A stretch of DNA of 32,118 nucleotides from Deltaproteobacteria bacterium (GCA_026388735.1 JAPLJG010000062.1:5292-37409); one strand, 5' to 3'; positions 1 through 6,762 are shown, counted from the first letter of the stretch. A program made the numbers and translations. Notes: a model not told the origin generated them from the letters alone.

Positions 1-432
1 GCTGCGCAATTAGGCCATGCTAAATTAATAGAAAAACGAGCGGCTATTATTGACGAGGTATATAAGCTTCTAGTTGATCTACATGAAGCTATTTATGACA
101 CAATTAGACCAGACTATTTCGGCAGAGAAAAGCCCTCGCAGCAAAAAACTTACGAGTTGGCTCTTCCAAAATTCGACAAATTCGTTGAAAGCTATGAAAA
201 AAATAAAATTTACTTTTCAAGAGACATCTCGGAAAAAGTTTCTAAATTCTATGTGGCTGCAGCCCAAACCATTGATCAGGCTAGAGTTGCTATTAATTCG
301 GGAGAATCTTTCGGACAAGGGGCTACTCCTAATCTCCAGAAACTTTTTGAAAAAGTGAACTATGAGATGGGCGAGGCCCGCAAGGCAGTTGAACAGGATT
401 TTCGGGATATACTTCGAGTCAATGAGGTTTAA
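1..432 (+). CDS. Unknown protein, C-terminal part (5' end outside window)
   Basis: The frame is open from the first base to a TAA at 430-432 (143 residues visible), so the gene starts before the window. The visible part is rich in Glu, Lys and Ala and looks largely helical, with no Cys, no catalytic motif and no membrane segment. I do not recognise a named family. It has the general look of the cytoplasmic tail of small membrane-anchored unknown proteins, but the anchor would lie upstream and cannot be seen. Base composition is clearly more AT-rich than the genes that follow, which suggests a different origin from the GC-rich chromosome to its right. Internal TTG and ATG codons could be read as starts, but the continuous upstream frame makes these unlikely. 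Confidence 0.6.
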   Translation, partial: AAQLGHAKLIEKRAAIIDEVYKLLVDLHEAIYDTIRPDYFGREKPSQQKTYELALPKFDKFVESYEKNKIYFSRDISEKVSKFYVAAAQTIDQARVAINSGESFGQGATPNLQKLFEKVNYEMGEARKAVEQDFRDILRVNEV

Positions 433-452
433 CAATCAACTTTAAAATGTCG

Positions 453-494
453 GGGGCAGATTTTTTTAGGCGTCCATCCCTGTCTCTAACCCGG
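453..494. repeat. Direct repeat copy A, left of mazEF
   Basis: This 42-base stretch aligns with 1132-1178 in the same orientation: both begin GGGGCAGATTT, contain TTTTAGG-N-GTCC, then CCCTG-N-CTC and end AACCCGG, with one 5-base gap and a few substitutions. Copy A lies between the end of the first gene and the end of mazF. It encodes nothing obvious. Together with copy B it brackets the toxin-antitoxin module. Confidence 0.6.
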
Positions 495-554
495 AAAGGC
501 GGGATTCTAGGGCCACCATACCTAACTTAAGGAACTTCCGGTGAATCTTCGCTG

Positions 555-863
555 TCAGGCCAGCATCTCCAGAAGCAGCGGATGCCACAAGGCTATATCC
601 ACTTCTCCCATTTTCCCAGCCAGGCGGAGCTTATCCACGCAACGCAACTGGTCCAGAAGAATCCTGGCCTGTTTGCCGTCCAGAGTTATCTCCGGGCGGC
701 AGCCCAGGGGCTGACCTTTGCTGGTCAGCGGCGCAACGATCACCCTGGGCAATACCTCGTTCATGTCGTCGGGTGAGACCACCAGAGCCGGGCGGGTTTT
801 CTTGATTTCCGTGCCCACGGTGGGGTCAAGATTTACCCAGTAAACTTCCCCGCGTTTCACCAT
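555..863 (-). CDS. mazF: MazF/PemK-family endoribonuclease toxin
   Basis: Toxin of a type II toxin-antitoxin pair; family members cleave single-stranded RNA at short specific sites and arrest growth until neutralised by MazE. The 102-residue product carries the family signatures in order: KRGEVYWVNLDPTVGTE at the N-terminus, KTRPALVVSPD around residues 22-32, the APLTSKG strand, and ILLDQLRCVDKxRL in the second half. Nothing essential looks missing; length is only slightly below the usual 105-115. I chose the ATG at 863, whose ATGGTGA overlaps the stop of mazE by 7 bases, indicating translational coupling; a GTG two codons upstream is also possible. Co-transcribed with mazE from a promoter at about 1074-1100. 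Family assignment is firm; RNA target is unknown. Confidence 0.92.
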   Translation of the reverse strand: MVKRGEVYWVNLDPTVGTEIKKTRPALVVSPDDMNEVLPRVIVAPLTSKGQPLGCRPEITLDGKQARILLDQLRCVDKLRLAGKMGEVDIALWHPLLLEMLA

Positions 864-1042
864 TGCCACTCCTCGCTTTCAGCCGGGGTATCGGTAATTC
901 CCGCCCAGGCATCCACATCTTTGTCGGCTTGATGACCTTCCTGCCGCATCTCTATCTCCGTGCCGATTCCGCATGCCGCCAGAAATGCCGCTGGAATCAG
1001 CACTCCGCGTGAATTTCCAACCTTGCGTAAAGTCGTTTGCAT
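857..1042 (-). CDS. mazE: MazE-like antitoxin, apparently internally shortened
   Basis: Antitoxin partner of the downstream mazF, 61 residues. It begins MQTTLRKVGNSRGVLIPAAFL, the AbrB/MazE DNA-binding start with the conserved GNSxG-hIP pattern, and ends with an acidic tail (DKDVDAW, PAESEEW) of the kind that binds MazF. Between GIGTEIEMR and the QEGHQADKD segment I would expect a further 20 or so residues (a second strand and linker, typically V-x-I-x-P then a Trp-Phe pair). Their absence suggests an in-frame internal deletion; family members usually have about 75-85 residues. That comparison is from knowledge of the family, not an alignment. The ATG at 1042 has a GGAGGT Shine-Dalgarno 8 bases upstream; an upstream in-frame start at 1072 lacks one. 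Autoregulation is likely through the palindrome at 1061-1072. Confidence 0.85.
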   Translation of the reverse strand: MQTTLRKVGNSRGVLIPAAFLAACGIGTEIEMRQEGHQADKDVDAWAGITDTPAESEEWQW

Positions 1043-1060
1043 TTTTTTGTACCTCCGTAT

Positions 1061-1079
1061 TTGTTGTAACAAAATTATA
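1061..1079 (-). promoter_or_regulatory. mazEF promoter -10 and palindromic operator
   Basis: Reading the minus strand, a perfect TATAAT hexamer (1079-1074) is followed at once by TTGTT-AC-AACAA (1072-1061), a palindrome with 5-base arms. A TTGCTT hexamer 15 bases upstream of the -10 could be a weak -35. The palindrome lies where the transcript should start, directly upstream of the GGAGGT site of mazE. This is the classic place for the MazE or MazEF complex to bind and repress its own operon. Promoter is seen in sequence; operator role is inferred. Confidence 0.55.
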
Positions 1080-1131
1080 ACATGGCAAGAGGAAAAGCAA
1101 CGATATTTTTTTACGACGGTTCCGGAAGACT

Positions 1132-1178
1132 GGGGCAGATTTACTCCTTTTAGGAGTCCGGCCCTGCCTCGAACCCGG
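1132..1178. repeat. Direct repeat copy B, right of mazEF
   Basis: Partner of copy A at 453-494, 47 bases, same orientation. It contains an extra hairpin, ACTCC-TTTTA-GGAGT. The copy runs into the 3' end of the neighbouring kinase gene: the last eight codons of that gene (GFEAGPDS and its TAA stop) are written in the repeat. The mazEF genes lie entirely between the two copies. Confidence 0.6.
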
Positions 1179-2559
1179 GGGGCTCCACACCATTCTTCTC
1201 CCCCCAGGCATGATGAGTAGCCAGCAGGGTTACATACCTGGCTTCGCTGGACCGTAGCCGCTCAGACAGGGTGGTGGCCAGGTTCCGGTAGAGCTTGAGG
1301 CAGAGCTTGGGGTTGTTGTGGCGGAGCACGGTTTCGTTCAAGACCAGGGCCACGGTTTTCTTGAACGCCACCACCGAGGCGGAGCGCGGCATGTGGTCGA
1401 TCATCGACATCTCTCCTACACAGCTTCCATCCCGCAGGGTTTCAAGCTCCACTCGCTTTCCTAGGGTTTCGGTGAGCACAATAACCGCGCCGGAAATGAT
1501 CATGTACATCTTGGTGCCCGAGGTGCCTTCGCGGATCAGGTAGTCCCCCATGGCAAACTCCTCCTTTCTGGAGGCGTGGAACAGCTCGTACAGCTCCTCT
1601 TCGCTGAAGTCGGCAAAAAAGAGGTAGCGGTGCCGCAAGCGTTCGATGATCTCTTTCTTGTCAAAGGAAAGTCCCCGTTTTTCTTCGTCTTTTTTCTTCT
1701 CCAGGGAGTTGAGATAGAGTTCCAGGCTGTCGCCAAACTCATCGGCGCTCTGGTACCGTTCGGCCAAGGGCTTGGCCAGGGCTCGCATGATGATGCTGTT
1801 GATCGCGGGGTCGATGCCGGGAAGATCGCGGAGCGGTTTCGGGTCGTCCTTGAGCACTGATTGCAGGCGGGCAGTCAGATTTTTCCCGGCAAAGGGTTTT
1901 TCTCCGCTCAGCCATTCGTAGGCGAGGACCCCAAGGGAGAAGATGTCGCTGCGCCTGTCCAGCTCCTCGCCGCGAAGCTGTTCGGGCGACATGTACAACG
2001 GGGTGCCGGGAATAAAGCCCTCCTCGTCGATGCTGCTTTCGATACTGTCGAAGGACGAGGTGTCCACCACCCGGGCAATCCCGAAGTCGGTGATCTTGGG
2101 GAGCAGGCTTTGATTTACGATCATGATGTTGGCCGGCTTGATATCCCGATGGAGGATGCCGCGCTTGTGGGCAAAATGCAGGGCGCGGGCCACCATGGCG
2201 ATGAGGCTGAGTTTCTCTTCGATGGAGAAGGCGGTGTTGCTGTCGATGAGCTCCTTGATGTTTTTGCCATCAATATATTCCATGACAATATAGGTTGCGC
2301 CGTCCTGCTCCCCGATATCATAAATCGCGGTGATGTGGCTGTGGTTGAGGTTGCCGACAATGCGGGCTTCGTGCAGAAGGGATTCGATGGCCTTTTGTCG
2401 GTTGTGTTCGTTTGTGACGTGGTCGAGCCGTAGGCTTTTGATGGCAACCTTGCGGTGGATGAGTTCGTCCTGAGCAAGGTAGACCTCACCCATGGCGCCC
2501 AGCCCGATTTGCCGGATAATGCGGTAGCGGCCGATGGTTTGCGGAATCTCTGTATGCAC
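1150..2559 (-). CDS. Ser/Thr protein kinase fused to a cyclic-nucleotide-binding domain
   Basis: Predicted cytosolic signalling kinase of 469 residues. The N-terminal Hanks-type kinase domain (about 10-275) is complete: glycine loop GLGAMGEV at 19-26, Lys41 in AIKSL, alpha-C Glu64, HRDIKPAN at 137-144, DFG at 158-160 and the activation-loop end GTPLYMSPEQ. A short charged linker (about 280-310) leads to a CAP_ED-type cyclic-nucleotide-binding fold (about 320-440) with the phosphate-binding cassette GEMSMIDHMPRSASV, whose Gly-Glu and Arg-Ser match ligand-binding members. There is no membrane segment or PASTA repeat. The likely logic is nucleotide-gated Ser/Thr phosphorylation; ligand (cAMP, cGMP or none) is unknown. 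The start is GTG at 2559 with AGGAGAAGG upstream. The final residues come from repeat copy B, so the C-terminus may have been changed when that repeat arrived. No partner phosphatase is adjacent. Confidence 0.9.
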   Translation of the reverse strand: MHTEIPQTIGRYRIIRQIGLGAMGEVYLAQDELIHRKVAIKSLRLDHVTNEHNRQKAIESLLHEARIVGNLNHSHITAIYDIGEQDGATYIVMEYIDGKNIKELIDSNTAFSIEEKLSLIAMVARALHFAHKRGILHRDIKPANIMIVNQSLLPKITDFGIARVVDTSSFDSIESSIDEEGFIPGTPLYMSPEQLRGEELDRRSDIFSLGVLAYEWLSGEKPFAGKNLTARLQSVLKDDPKPLRDLPGIDPAINSIIMRALAKPLAERYQSADEFGDSLELYLNSLEKKKDEEKRGLSFDKKEIIERLRHRYLFFADFSEEELYELFHASRKEEFAMGDYLIREGTSGTKMYMIISGAVIVLTETLGKRVELETLRDGSCVGEMSMIDHMPRSASVVAFKKTVALVLNETVLRHNNPKLCLKLYRNLATTLSERLRSSEARYVTLLATHHAWGEKNGVEPPGFEAGPDS

Positions 2560-2658
2560 TGGGGCTGCCTTCTCCTGGCTGAAATTGTGTCGCTGTCAGA
2601 TTAGGATATAGATTGGCCGGGGGCATGGCAAGTTTTTTGCGGGGATGTCCGCAGGGGA

Positions 2659-3186
2659 TTATAGTCGGAGGAGAAAGGCCTGGGGGGTGTGGAAGTTGGG
2701 CTTGGCTTCCGGGTGGGCAAGGGCCCAGTAGCTCAGCCGGGTGTCCCGATGTTGGAGGACGGCGTTGATGCCGACCCGGAGGGGGGTGTTGGCTGTATGG
2801 AGCGGGGCGATATCCAGTTCGGCGGTGAGGGAGAAGCTCTCCGGCGTGCGGGTTGTGGTGATTGCTGGCGCGGCCATTCGCTCTTCTTGGCGCATGTCGG
2901 TGCGGGAATCGCTGAAGGCGTAGATATTCCAGGCCCCGTTCGGGGCAAGGTTCAATTCCCAGTAGTTTTTCTTTCCTTCCTCAGCCCAGAACATTTCCAA
3001 GCAGGTGGCTTGCCAGAGGTTGTCGCATCGTGCCTGTTCCGTTGCGGCCGGAAGGACGAGATCGTCCAGATTCCCTTGCAGGAAAAAGGATAGGATGATG
3101 GCTTGGCCCGTGCGTGCGATGGTGCCCTGGATGCTCACCCCGTCGGAATCCTGGCCGGGGAAGGGATGCAGGCTGAAGGCGGTCAT
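2659..3186 (-). CDS. DOMON-like domain protein
   Basis: A 175-residue soluble protein resembling the DOMON-like (family 9 carbohydrate-binding-like) proteins found in cyanobacteria and proteobacteria. The recognisable core is LWQATCLEMFWAE followed by YWELNLAPNGAWNIYAF and an Arg-x-x-Met segment, which in this fold form the central strands of a beta sandwich. There is no signal peptide, so it should stay in the cytoplasm, and no catalytic residues stand out. The ATG at 3186 overlaps the TGA of the upstream phosphotransferase (ATGA), so the two are translationally coupled and probably work together; a start four codons earlier is possible. Ligand is unknown; sugar or haem binding is known for relatives of this fold, and the neighbouring kinase favours a sugar-related role. 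Confidence 0.72.
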   Translation of the reverse strand: MTAFSLHPFPGQDSDGVSIQGTIARTGQAIILSFFLQGNLDDLVLPAATEQARCDNLWQATCLEMFWAEEGKKNYWELNLAPNGAWNIYAFSDSRTDMRQEERMAAPAITTTRTPESFSLTAELDIAPLHTANTPLRVGINAVLQHRDTRLSYWALAHPEAKPNFHTPQAFLLRL

Positions 3187-4280
3187 GGCTTTTGGCAATC
3201 CCGGACGATGTTTTTGATCTCCGTCTCCTGCGCTTCGATGCTCTGGCAGAGGGCGAACTGAACCGTGGCCCGGTGCAGGTTCTGGCCCGGCCTTCTGATG
3301 CGGAAGTACACATCCCCGGCCAGATGATCATTGAAAAAGCGCAACCCCAGCTCAAAGGCGATGAGCCGAACGGCGTCGTAGATGTAGCGATAATCGGCAA
3401 CGGAAAAAAACGGTGCAATCTGGGGTAGATATCCCCGCAGGATGGCCGCGCAGTAGGCAAGATTGAACGAGACTTCGCTCAGGGGCACGTCTTCTCCGGC
3501 CGCATTGCAGCAGGAGCGGAGGCAGTCGCCGATGTCGTAGTGGAGCAGGCCGGGCTTGACGGTATCCAGATCGATGAGGCTGATCGCCTGGCCGGTGTTG
3601 CGGCTAAAGAGGATGTTGGCCAGCTTGGGGTCGCCGTGGATGGGGCAGGAATGCAGTTCTCCCCGCAGGCGCGCGGCTTCGAGTACCTCGGCCGTCTCTT
3701 TCCGCTCGGCGATGAACTGCTGGCAGAAAAGCGCCTGCTCCGATTGGTCCGGCCGGGGAGGGGAGGCGGTCAGGGCCTCGTATGCCGCCAGATAGCCGGG
3801 GGTGACATGGAAGCCGGGCAGGGTGTCGTGCAGCAGATGCGTAGGCAGGTCATGGATCAGGGCATGGAAAAATCCCAGGGCCCGGCCCGCCTCTTCGGCT
3901 TGGGCAACGCTGGCGATGGTGTCGAAAGTCTCGGTGTCGGCGATAAAGGTTTGGGCCCGCCATACAGCCCCGTTTGCATCCCGGCAATAATCAGCGCCGC
4001 TTCGGCTGGGAATGATGCGCGGCAGCTCCCAGCGCTGGTTCGGGTCTGCCAGCAGTTTTGGGCGGACATGGTTGTCGAGAACCCGCAGGTTGTGCATGAT
4101 CTGTTCTGGCTTCGGGAACACTGCGGGGCTGAGGCGTTGCAGGATGAAATCCTGGGTGCCCTGATCGCCTGCGACCCGGACCAGATAGGTGTCGTTGACG
4201 TTGCCGTTCCCATACTCGTCCACGGAGAGGATCTCGCCTGGGAAGGCAAACTGGCGGGCGATGGCGGCAGGATCGGTCAC
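3183..4280 (-). CDS. APH-fold phosphotransferase, NahK-like (N-acetylhexosamine kinase family)
   Basis: A 365-residue cytosolic kinase of the aminoglycoside phosphotransferase/choline kinase fold. It shows the N-lobe pattern GNGNVNDTYLV (24-34), then FILQRLSPAVFPKPEQIMHN (46-64), which is typical of the N-acetylhexosamine 1-kinase group often mislabelled mucin desulfatase. The catalytic loop is IHGDPKLANILF (214-225) with Asp217, and the metal-binding segment is SLIDLDTVKPGLLHYDIGD (234-252). Such enzymes phosphorylate a small sugar, commonly N-acetylgalactosamine or N-acetylglucosamine at C1. Start is GTG at 4280 without a strong ribosome site, 21 bases after the cupin stop, so it may rely on reinitiation. 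It overlaps the DOMON-like gene by 4 bases. Substrate is not determinable from sequence. Confidence 0.82.
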   Translation of the reverse strand: MTDPAAIARQFAFPGEILSVDEYGNGNVNDTYLVRVAGDQGTQDFILQRLSPAVFPKPEQIMHNLRVLDNHVRPKLLADPNQRWELPRIIPSRSGADYCRDANGAVWRAQTFIADTETFDTIASVAQAEEAGRALGFFHALIHDLPTHLLHDTLPGFHVTPGYLAAYEALTASPPRPDQSEQALFCQQFIAERKETAEVLEAARLRGELHSCPIHGDPKLANILFSRNTGQAISLIDLDTVKPGLLHYDIGDCLRSCCNAAGEDVPLSEVSFNLAYCAAILRGYLPQIAPFFSVADYRYIYDAVRLIAFELGLRFFNDHLAGDVYFRIRRPGQNLHRATVQFALCQSIEAQETEIKNIVRDCQKP

Positions 4281-4301
4281 AGGGAGTCCGGGAAGGCCGC
4301 G

Positions 4302-4568
4302 TTAGCGGAACAGGTAGTGCTTGCGCACCGTGCTATGCACCTGCCACTGGCAATCCAGGCCCTTGGGGAAGGTCACATAATCGCCGGGCACGATGTGCAC
4401 GGTTTGTTCCGCCGTAGAAACAGTGATCTCGCCATCGAGGATATAGCAGGATTCTTCCTGGTCGTAATGCCAGGGAAAGGTCGAGGGCTCGCACTGCCAG
4501 ATCGGCCATTGGTCAAGGCGCAGGACCTCGCGTTTTTTCGGGGAGAGTTTTTCAACGGTGATGGGCAT
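4302..4568 (-). CDS. Cupin domain protein (DUF861/cupin_3 type)
   Basis: An 88-residue single-domain cupin. The segment WQCEPSTFPWHYDQEESCYILDGEITV followed by IVPGDYVTFPKGLDCQWQV is the two-motif barrel seen in cupin_3 proteins such as those in ethanolamine or ureide metabolism. Candidate metal ligands are the His and Glu pair in HYDQEE; the second motif ends with KGLDCQWQV rather than the His of many metal cupins. It starts at ATG 4568 behind GAGGAATCCC and is the first gene of the cupin-phosphotransferase-DOMON operon. The small size and operon place suggest an accessory sugar-binding or isomerase-like role, but this is a guess. Fold confidence is high, function low. Confidence 0.82.
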   Translation of the reverse strand: MPITVEKLSPKKREVLRLDQWPIWQCEPSTFPWHYDQEESCYILDGEITVSTAEQTVHIVPGDYVTFPKGLDCQWQVHSTVRKHYLFR

Positions 4569-4666
4569 GGGATTCCTCGTCGATGTTCATGGGATGATTA
4601 TGAATAACAGATAGCCGTGGGCTCCATCTTTGTCAATTCTTAAGACCATGGGGTGTGAGGTAGGGC

Positions 4667-4695
4667 TTGCTAAAAGAAATATCCACAGATATAAA
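4667..4695 (+). promoter_or_regulatory. Sigma70-type promoter for the PilZ gene
   Basis: TTGCTA (4667-4672), a 17-base spacer and TATAAA (4690-4695) lie 70 bases upstream of the PilZ start at 4768. Hexamers and spacing both fit the housekeeping consensus. It sits in the divergent gap between the cupin operon and pilZ; nothing else codes between 4569 and 4767. Confidence 0.6.
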
Positions 4696-4767
4696 AATGG
4701 AAGCAAGGGGGATAATTCGGCAAGCATGGCCAGGGGTGGCTGGATTGCCTGGGCGACAAGGGGGTAG

Positions 4768-5181
4768 ATGATGACTGGCGGGTTTCACGAGAAAAGAAAA
4801 GAAGTGCGGGTGTACTTTGCTCCGGGAGAAAATATCTGCGGGGTTTTTGTTTTTCCTGATTTCGGACGGTTCTCCTTTTCTGCTTTGGTTCTTGATCTGA
4901 GCCTTGGGGGAGTCCAATTCACCGTGAAACGGGAGGAGTGGAATTCCCTGGAGCTTGGCAGTCAACTCGTTCTTGCCCGGCTCAGCAAGGGGGAGGAGGT
5001 TTTCTGCGACAGAGCCATGCCGCTCACGGTGCGCTGGGTGTTGGACCACCCGATGGTGAGCAATGTCAGTGTTGGCTGCGAGTTTGACGGGTTGGAGGAA
5101 GATGATCGTATGATGCTGCAGTCTTTTTTGGCGCCGAAGCTGACTGCCAGTCAGGGTGGGCCGTGCCGCAGCGTTTGTTGA
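4768..5181 (+). CDS. PilZ-domain c-di-GMP effector
   Basis: A 137-residue protein with a single PilZ domain. EKRKEVRVYF near the N-terminus supplies the Arg-rich switch (a version of RxxxR), VLDLSLGGVQF at about 46-56 is the D/N-x-S-x-x-G motif that contacts c-di-GMP, and VSVGCEFDGL near residue 100 closes the barrel. The arginine motif reads KRKEVR, so binding looks plausible. No other domain is attached, so it likely relays c-di-GMP to a partner protein. It has its own promoter at 4667-4695 and starts at ATG 4768 after a GGGGG stretch; a second ATG follows immediately. The 3' end overlaps a convergent gene for about 115 bases (see 5066-5401). An HD-GYP hydrolase lies just beyond. Confidence 0.85.
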   Translation: MMTGGFHEKRKEVRVYFAPGENICGVFVFPDFGRFSFSALVLDLSLGGVQFTVKREEWNSLELGSQLVLARLSKGEEVFCDRAMPLTVRWVLDHPMVSNVSVGCEFDGLEEDDRMMLQSFLAPKLTASQGGPCRSVC

Positions 5182-5401
5182 CCGAGTTTGTGGGCCAGGA
5201 AAACAGGCTGAGAAAATCATTTTCGTTTGGGAACAGATCGTCCGGCACCAATTCCTGCCCCACATCCAGCGCCGTTTTGTAGCGGGCGCAAGCGTTAAAA
5301 TCCCCAGCGCAATAAAGTCCTGCCAAATATTCGCGCATCTCCTTGCCCTCGTCGCGCATGGCGAAAAAAATGCACTCTTTTATAAAATTGCAACGGGTCA
5401 T
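5066..5401 (-). CDS. Small Cys-containing protein of unknown function
   Basis: A 111-residue protein starting MTRCNFIKECIFF, with the pattern C-x5-C-x2-F, then EYLAGLYCAGDFNACARYKTAL and a VPDDLFP segment. I associate this spacing of two early Cys, a YC-x-GD-x3-CARY core and a V-P-x-D-L-x-P tail with small unknown proteins common in deltaproteobacteria; the four Cys could bind metal. AAGGA lies 8 bases before the ATG at 5401, and this is much better than in-frame starts further upstream. The last 35 or so codons lie antisense to the end of the PilZ gene and look less conserved, so either this gene or pilZ may be read through by its neighbour. Function unknown. Confidence 0.62.
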   Translation of the reverse strand: MTRCNFIKECIFFAMRDEGKEMREYLAGLYCAGDFNACARYKTALDVGQELVPDDLFPNENDFLSLFSWPTNSVNKRCGTAHPDWQSASAPKKTAASYDHLPPTRQTRSQH

Positions 5402-5481
5402 GGGAGCTTCCTTTTTTTGTTGATGCCATGGCGCTTGGCCTAAATTTTTTGGCACTGTACCCGAGCCGGATTGAAAAATAT

Positions 5482-5529
5482 ATGGGGGGAAGTCGGTAAA
5501 CTGCAATGGGGGAAGGTCGGTATTGCCCC
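5482..5529. repeat. Two tandem 24-base imperfect repeats
   Basis: ATGGGGGGAAGTCGGTA at 5482 and ATGGGGGAAGGTCGGTA at 5506 are spaced 24 bases apart, a little over two helical turns. They sit between the stop of the HD-GYP gene and the start of the small Cys protein gene, upstream of the latter. The arrangement looks like a pair of protein-binding sites, but may be a chance duplication. Confidence 0.4.
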
Positions 5530-5535
5530 GGCAAA

Positions 5536-6762
5536 TCAGGTGATGCCGAGAACCTTGAGAGGGTTGATCCGCCAGCGTTTGGCGGATTCATAGCTGATGA
5601 TCCGGTCCTCACCGCCCTTGCCATTGGGCTTGGAGAGGTCGATATCCTTTTCTCTGATCGCCCAGTCGTGTCTGGTGTCGTAAATGAGGCGAACCACGGG
5701 GCGCAGCAGATTGTCCGTTGATTCCACCACCACTCCGAGCAGGCCGCTTTCCAGTTGCACCAAGGTGCCGGCCGGATAGACGCCGATGCACCGGATAAAG
5801 CGGTGTACCAGGCCTTCGTTGAAATGACTGTGACTCCAGCCGTAGAGCTTGCGCAGCACTTCGACCTGGTCGATGCCGTCGCGGTAGCATCGGTCCGAGG
5901 TCAGGGCGTCGAAGACATCGGTAATGGCGGCCATTTGCCCGCCCTGGCTGATGGCATCGGCGGCAAGGCCGTAAGGGTAGCCGGTTCCGTCGAACCGCTC
6001 ATGGTGCTCCATGGCGATCTGGGCCGCAGGCAGGGGAATATTGTGGGTGGTGGCCAGGATTTCCTTGCAATAGATGACATGCTGCTGGATTTTTTTAAAC
6101 TCTTCCTCGTTGAGGGCGCTGGGCTTATTGAGAATGGCCAGGGGCACGGCCATCTTGCCCACGTCATGTAAGAGTCCGCCCAGGCCAATGGTCCTGGTGG
6201 TCTCTTGGTCAAAGCCCATGGATCGGCAGAAAGCAAGGAGCAGCACGCCCACGCTCACCGAATGGTCAAAGGTGTATTCATCCTTCTTGCGCAACCGCAT
6301 GAGCAGGAAGAGAGCGTCTCTATTGTGGCAGATGGAATTGTCCAGTTCATCCACCGCCGCCTTGACCTCTCGGGTTTGGATTTTTTTCCCAGCTCGCACG
6401 TCGGCAAGAATGTGTTTCGCAGCCTGGCTGGCCCGCTGTCGTACTTTTTGGGCCCGGACAATCTCATGGCGGATTGGGATATGGCGAAGTTCGCGGTCAA
6501 TCCGCGCGGCCTGCGGGGTGATAATATGTTCGAATGCCACCGGCGGAGGCTTTTCTATTTCAACCCTGGCTGGGGCGGAGGGCGGATTCTGGCCGTCCTC
6601 GATGTAGACGTGGGTGATGCCCCAGTCTTTGAGGCGTTCTATCTCTTTTTGGCTCTTGACCTGTTTGCTGTTGAAGATGAAGGGATGATCCAGCCAGCCG
6701 CCATCGAAACGCTCGATATGCATGCCGGGCTGGAGCTCTTCGAGGGGGACCTTCTTGATCAT
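5536..6762 (-). CDS. HD-GYP c-di-GMP phosphodiesterase with DUF3391 N-terminal domain
   Basis: A 408-residue cytosolic protein that should hydrolyse c-di-GMP to pGpG or GMP. The N-terminal 120 residues (MIKKVPLEELQPGMHI, ITHVYIEDG) match DUF3391, which often precedes HD-GYP domains. The metal-binding HD pair is LLHDVGK at 198-203, and the signature HHERFDGTGYP lies at 253-263, both complete, so the enzyme should be active. A further conserved DVFDALTSDRCYR segment follows. No receiver or membrane domain is present, so the input signal must come from the DUF3391 part or a partner. ATG at 6762 has only a weak ribosome site. It is transcribed away from the small orphan gene at 6912-7127 and toward the Cys-protein gene. 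PilZ and GGDEF genes elsewhere in the window complete a c-di-GMP set. Confidence 0.92.
   Translation of the reverse strand: MIKKVPLEELQPGMHIERFDGGWLDHPFIFNSKQVKSQKEIERLKDWGITHVYIEDGQNPPSAPARVEIEKPPPVAFEHIITPQAARIDRELRHIPIRHEIVRAQKVRQRASQAAKHILADVRAGKKIQTREVKAAVDELDNSICHNRDALFLLMRLRKKDEYTFDHSVSVGVLLLAFCRSMGFDQETTRTIGLGGLLHDVGKMAVPLAILNKPSALNEEEFKKIQQHVIYCKEILATTHNIPLPAAQIAMEHHERFDGTGYPYGLAADAISQGGQMAAITDVFDALTSDRCYRDGIDQVEVLRKLYGWSHSHFNEGLVHRFIRCIGVYPAGTLVQLESGLLGVVVESTDNLLRPVVRLIYDTRHDWAIREKDIDLSKPNGKGGEDRIISYESAKRWRINPLKVLGIT

Noticed and set aside
1861-2433. 190-codon open frame on the plus strand inside the kinase gene
   Set aside because: Antisense to the Hanks kinase motifs.
3540-4607. 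Long open frame (355 codons) on the plus strand
   Set aside because: Antisense to the phosphotransferase and cupin genes, which have clear families; GC-rich codon use leaves long open frames on the other strand.
4633-5265. 210-codon open frame on the minus strand
   Set aside because: Covers the antisense of the PilZ gene; PilZ motifs and a promoter on the plus strand are better support.
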